Positions 63,841-64,000 of a DNA stretch of 64,000 nt are shown one piece after another (the stretch's first letter is position 1; every line of letters starts with the position of its first letter). Both the position numbers and the translations under genes were made by a program. The stretch spans positions 186,001 to 250,000 of the forward strand of contig NZ_KZ319368.1 of NCBI RefSeq assembly GCF_002744715.1, in the 5' to 3' direction. This DNA is from Marinobacter profundi (GTDB taxonomy: Bacteria; Pseudomonadota; Gammaproteobacteria; Pseudomonadales; Oleiphilaceae). The notes under the pieces were generated by a model that saw nothing but the letters and a program-made list of their open reading frames with translations, was not told the DNA's origin and made no database searches.

Positions 63841-64000
63841 TTACCTACTTGTCACCTGGCGGATAGTGTCCAACGCCTCCTGGAAGTCCTCCGGCGTCGC
63901 TCGACCAGTTTCAGCCTGGTAGTACAAGATTGTAAACATATTGGCCACCGCCTCCGCGACGGGCGAAATCTGCCGGGCGGTTTCCTGGTCAATGAACTCC
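63841..64000 (-). CDS. C-terminal part of an unknown ORF cut by the right edge
   Basis: An open minus-strand frame enters from the right edge and stops at a TAA at 63841-63843, giving about 52 visible residues (EFIDQETARQISPVAEAVAN, then FTILYYQAETGRATPEDFQE and ALDTIRQVTSR). Codon use is coherent and there are no stops, and it lies just upstream of the TraJ-like gene in the same direction. The product cannot be named; it is likely another gene of the conjugation module. Confidence 0.5.
   Translation of the reverse strand, partial: EFIDQETARQISPVAEAVANMFTILYYQAETGRATPEDFQEALDTIRQVTSR

Overview
The window looks like chromosome of a marine gammaproteobacterium close to Marinobacter. I infer this from gene content and order: a methylcitrate cluster with AcnD/PrpF, an XrtA/PEP-CTERM exopolysaccharide module, the aspS-ruvCAB-ybgC-tolQRAB-pal-cpoB block, and a nadA-bepA-tusA-like-bcp-dapA-bamC-purC order resembling Pseudomonas. 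GC is high except at the right end. No species call can be proved from the sequence alone.

Layout. 1-4.4 kb: three exopolysaccharide genes of the XrtA/PEP-CTERM type (chain-length protein cut by the left edge, export lipoprotein, sugar transferase), with a PEP-CTERM protein just upstream. 4.6-5.4 kb: a lytic transglycosylase. 5.5-12.2 kb: a GntR-type regulator plus prpB-prpC-acnD-prpF (2-methylcitrate cycle) with three repeated operator-like boxes. 12.3-19.3 kb: osmoregulated periplasmic glucan genes opgG, a small coupled ORF, opgH and opgD, preceded by a beta-barrel protein resembling the barrel half of two-partner secretion transporters. 19.7-26.6 kb: galU, an HTH protein, an EamA transporter, a phosphatase-sulfide:quinone oxidoreductase fusion, tRNA-Val, a lipocalin, a pseudouridine synthase and a secreted HNH nuclease. 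26.8-33.2 kb: a TRAP transporter with a winged-helix regulator, divergent from pxpABC (5-oxoprolinase), with an unusual repeat array in front of pxpA. 33.2-57.9 kb: mostly housekeeping genes (UDP-sugar epimerase, purC-bamC-dapA, bcp, perM, tusA-like, bepA-like, nadA, two tRNA-Lys, the Tol-Pal block, ruvABC, aspS, fabR, ugd, galE, tadA).

58-64 kb: accessory DNA. It starts at an AT-rich break just upstream of tadA and holds a 1439-residue STAND/NACHT-like NTPase with what looks like a C-terminal PD-(D/E)XK nuclease, a serine recombinase, a small unknown ORF and a TraJ/MobC-like conjugation protein. The element continues past the right edge. The STAND-nuclease protein is the best candidate for an undescribed (probably anti-phage) system.

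Genes that work together: galU, galE, ugd and the UDP-glucuronate 4-epimerase supply UDP-sugars that the exopolysaccharide genes, and UDP-glucose that OpgH, could use. The TRAP transporter probably imports a substrate for the neighbouring 5-oxoprolinase. AspS carries the His/Gly signature of non-discriminating enzymes.
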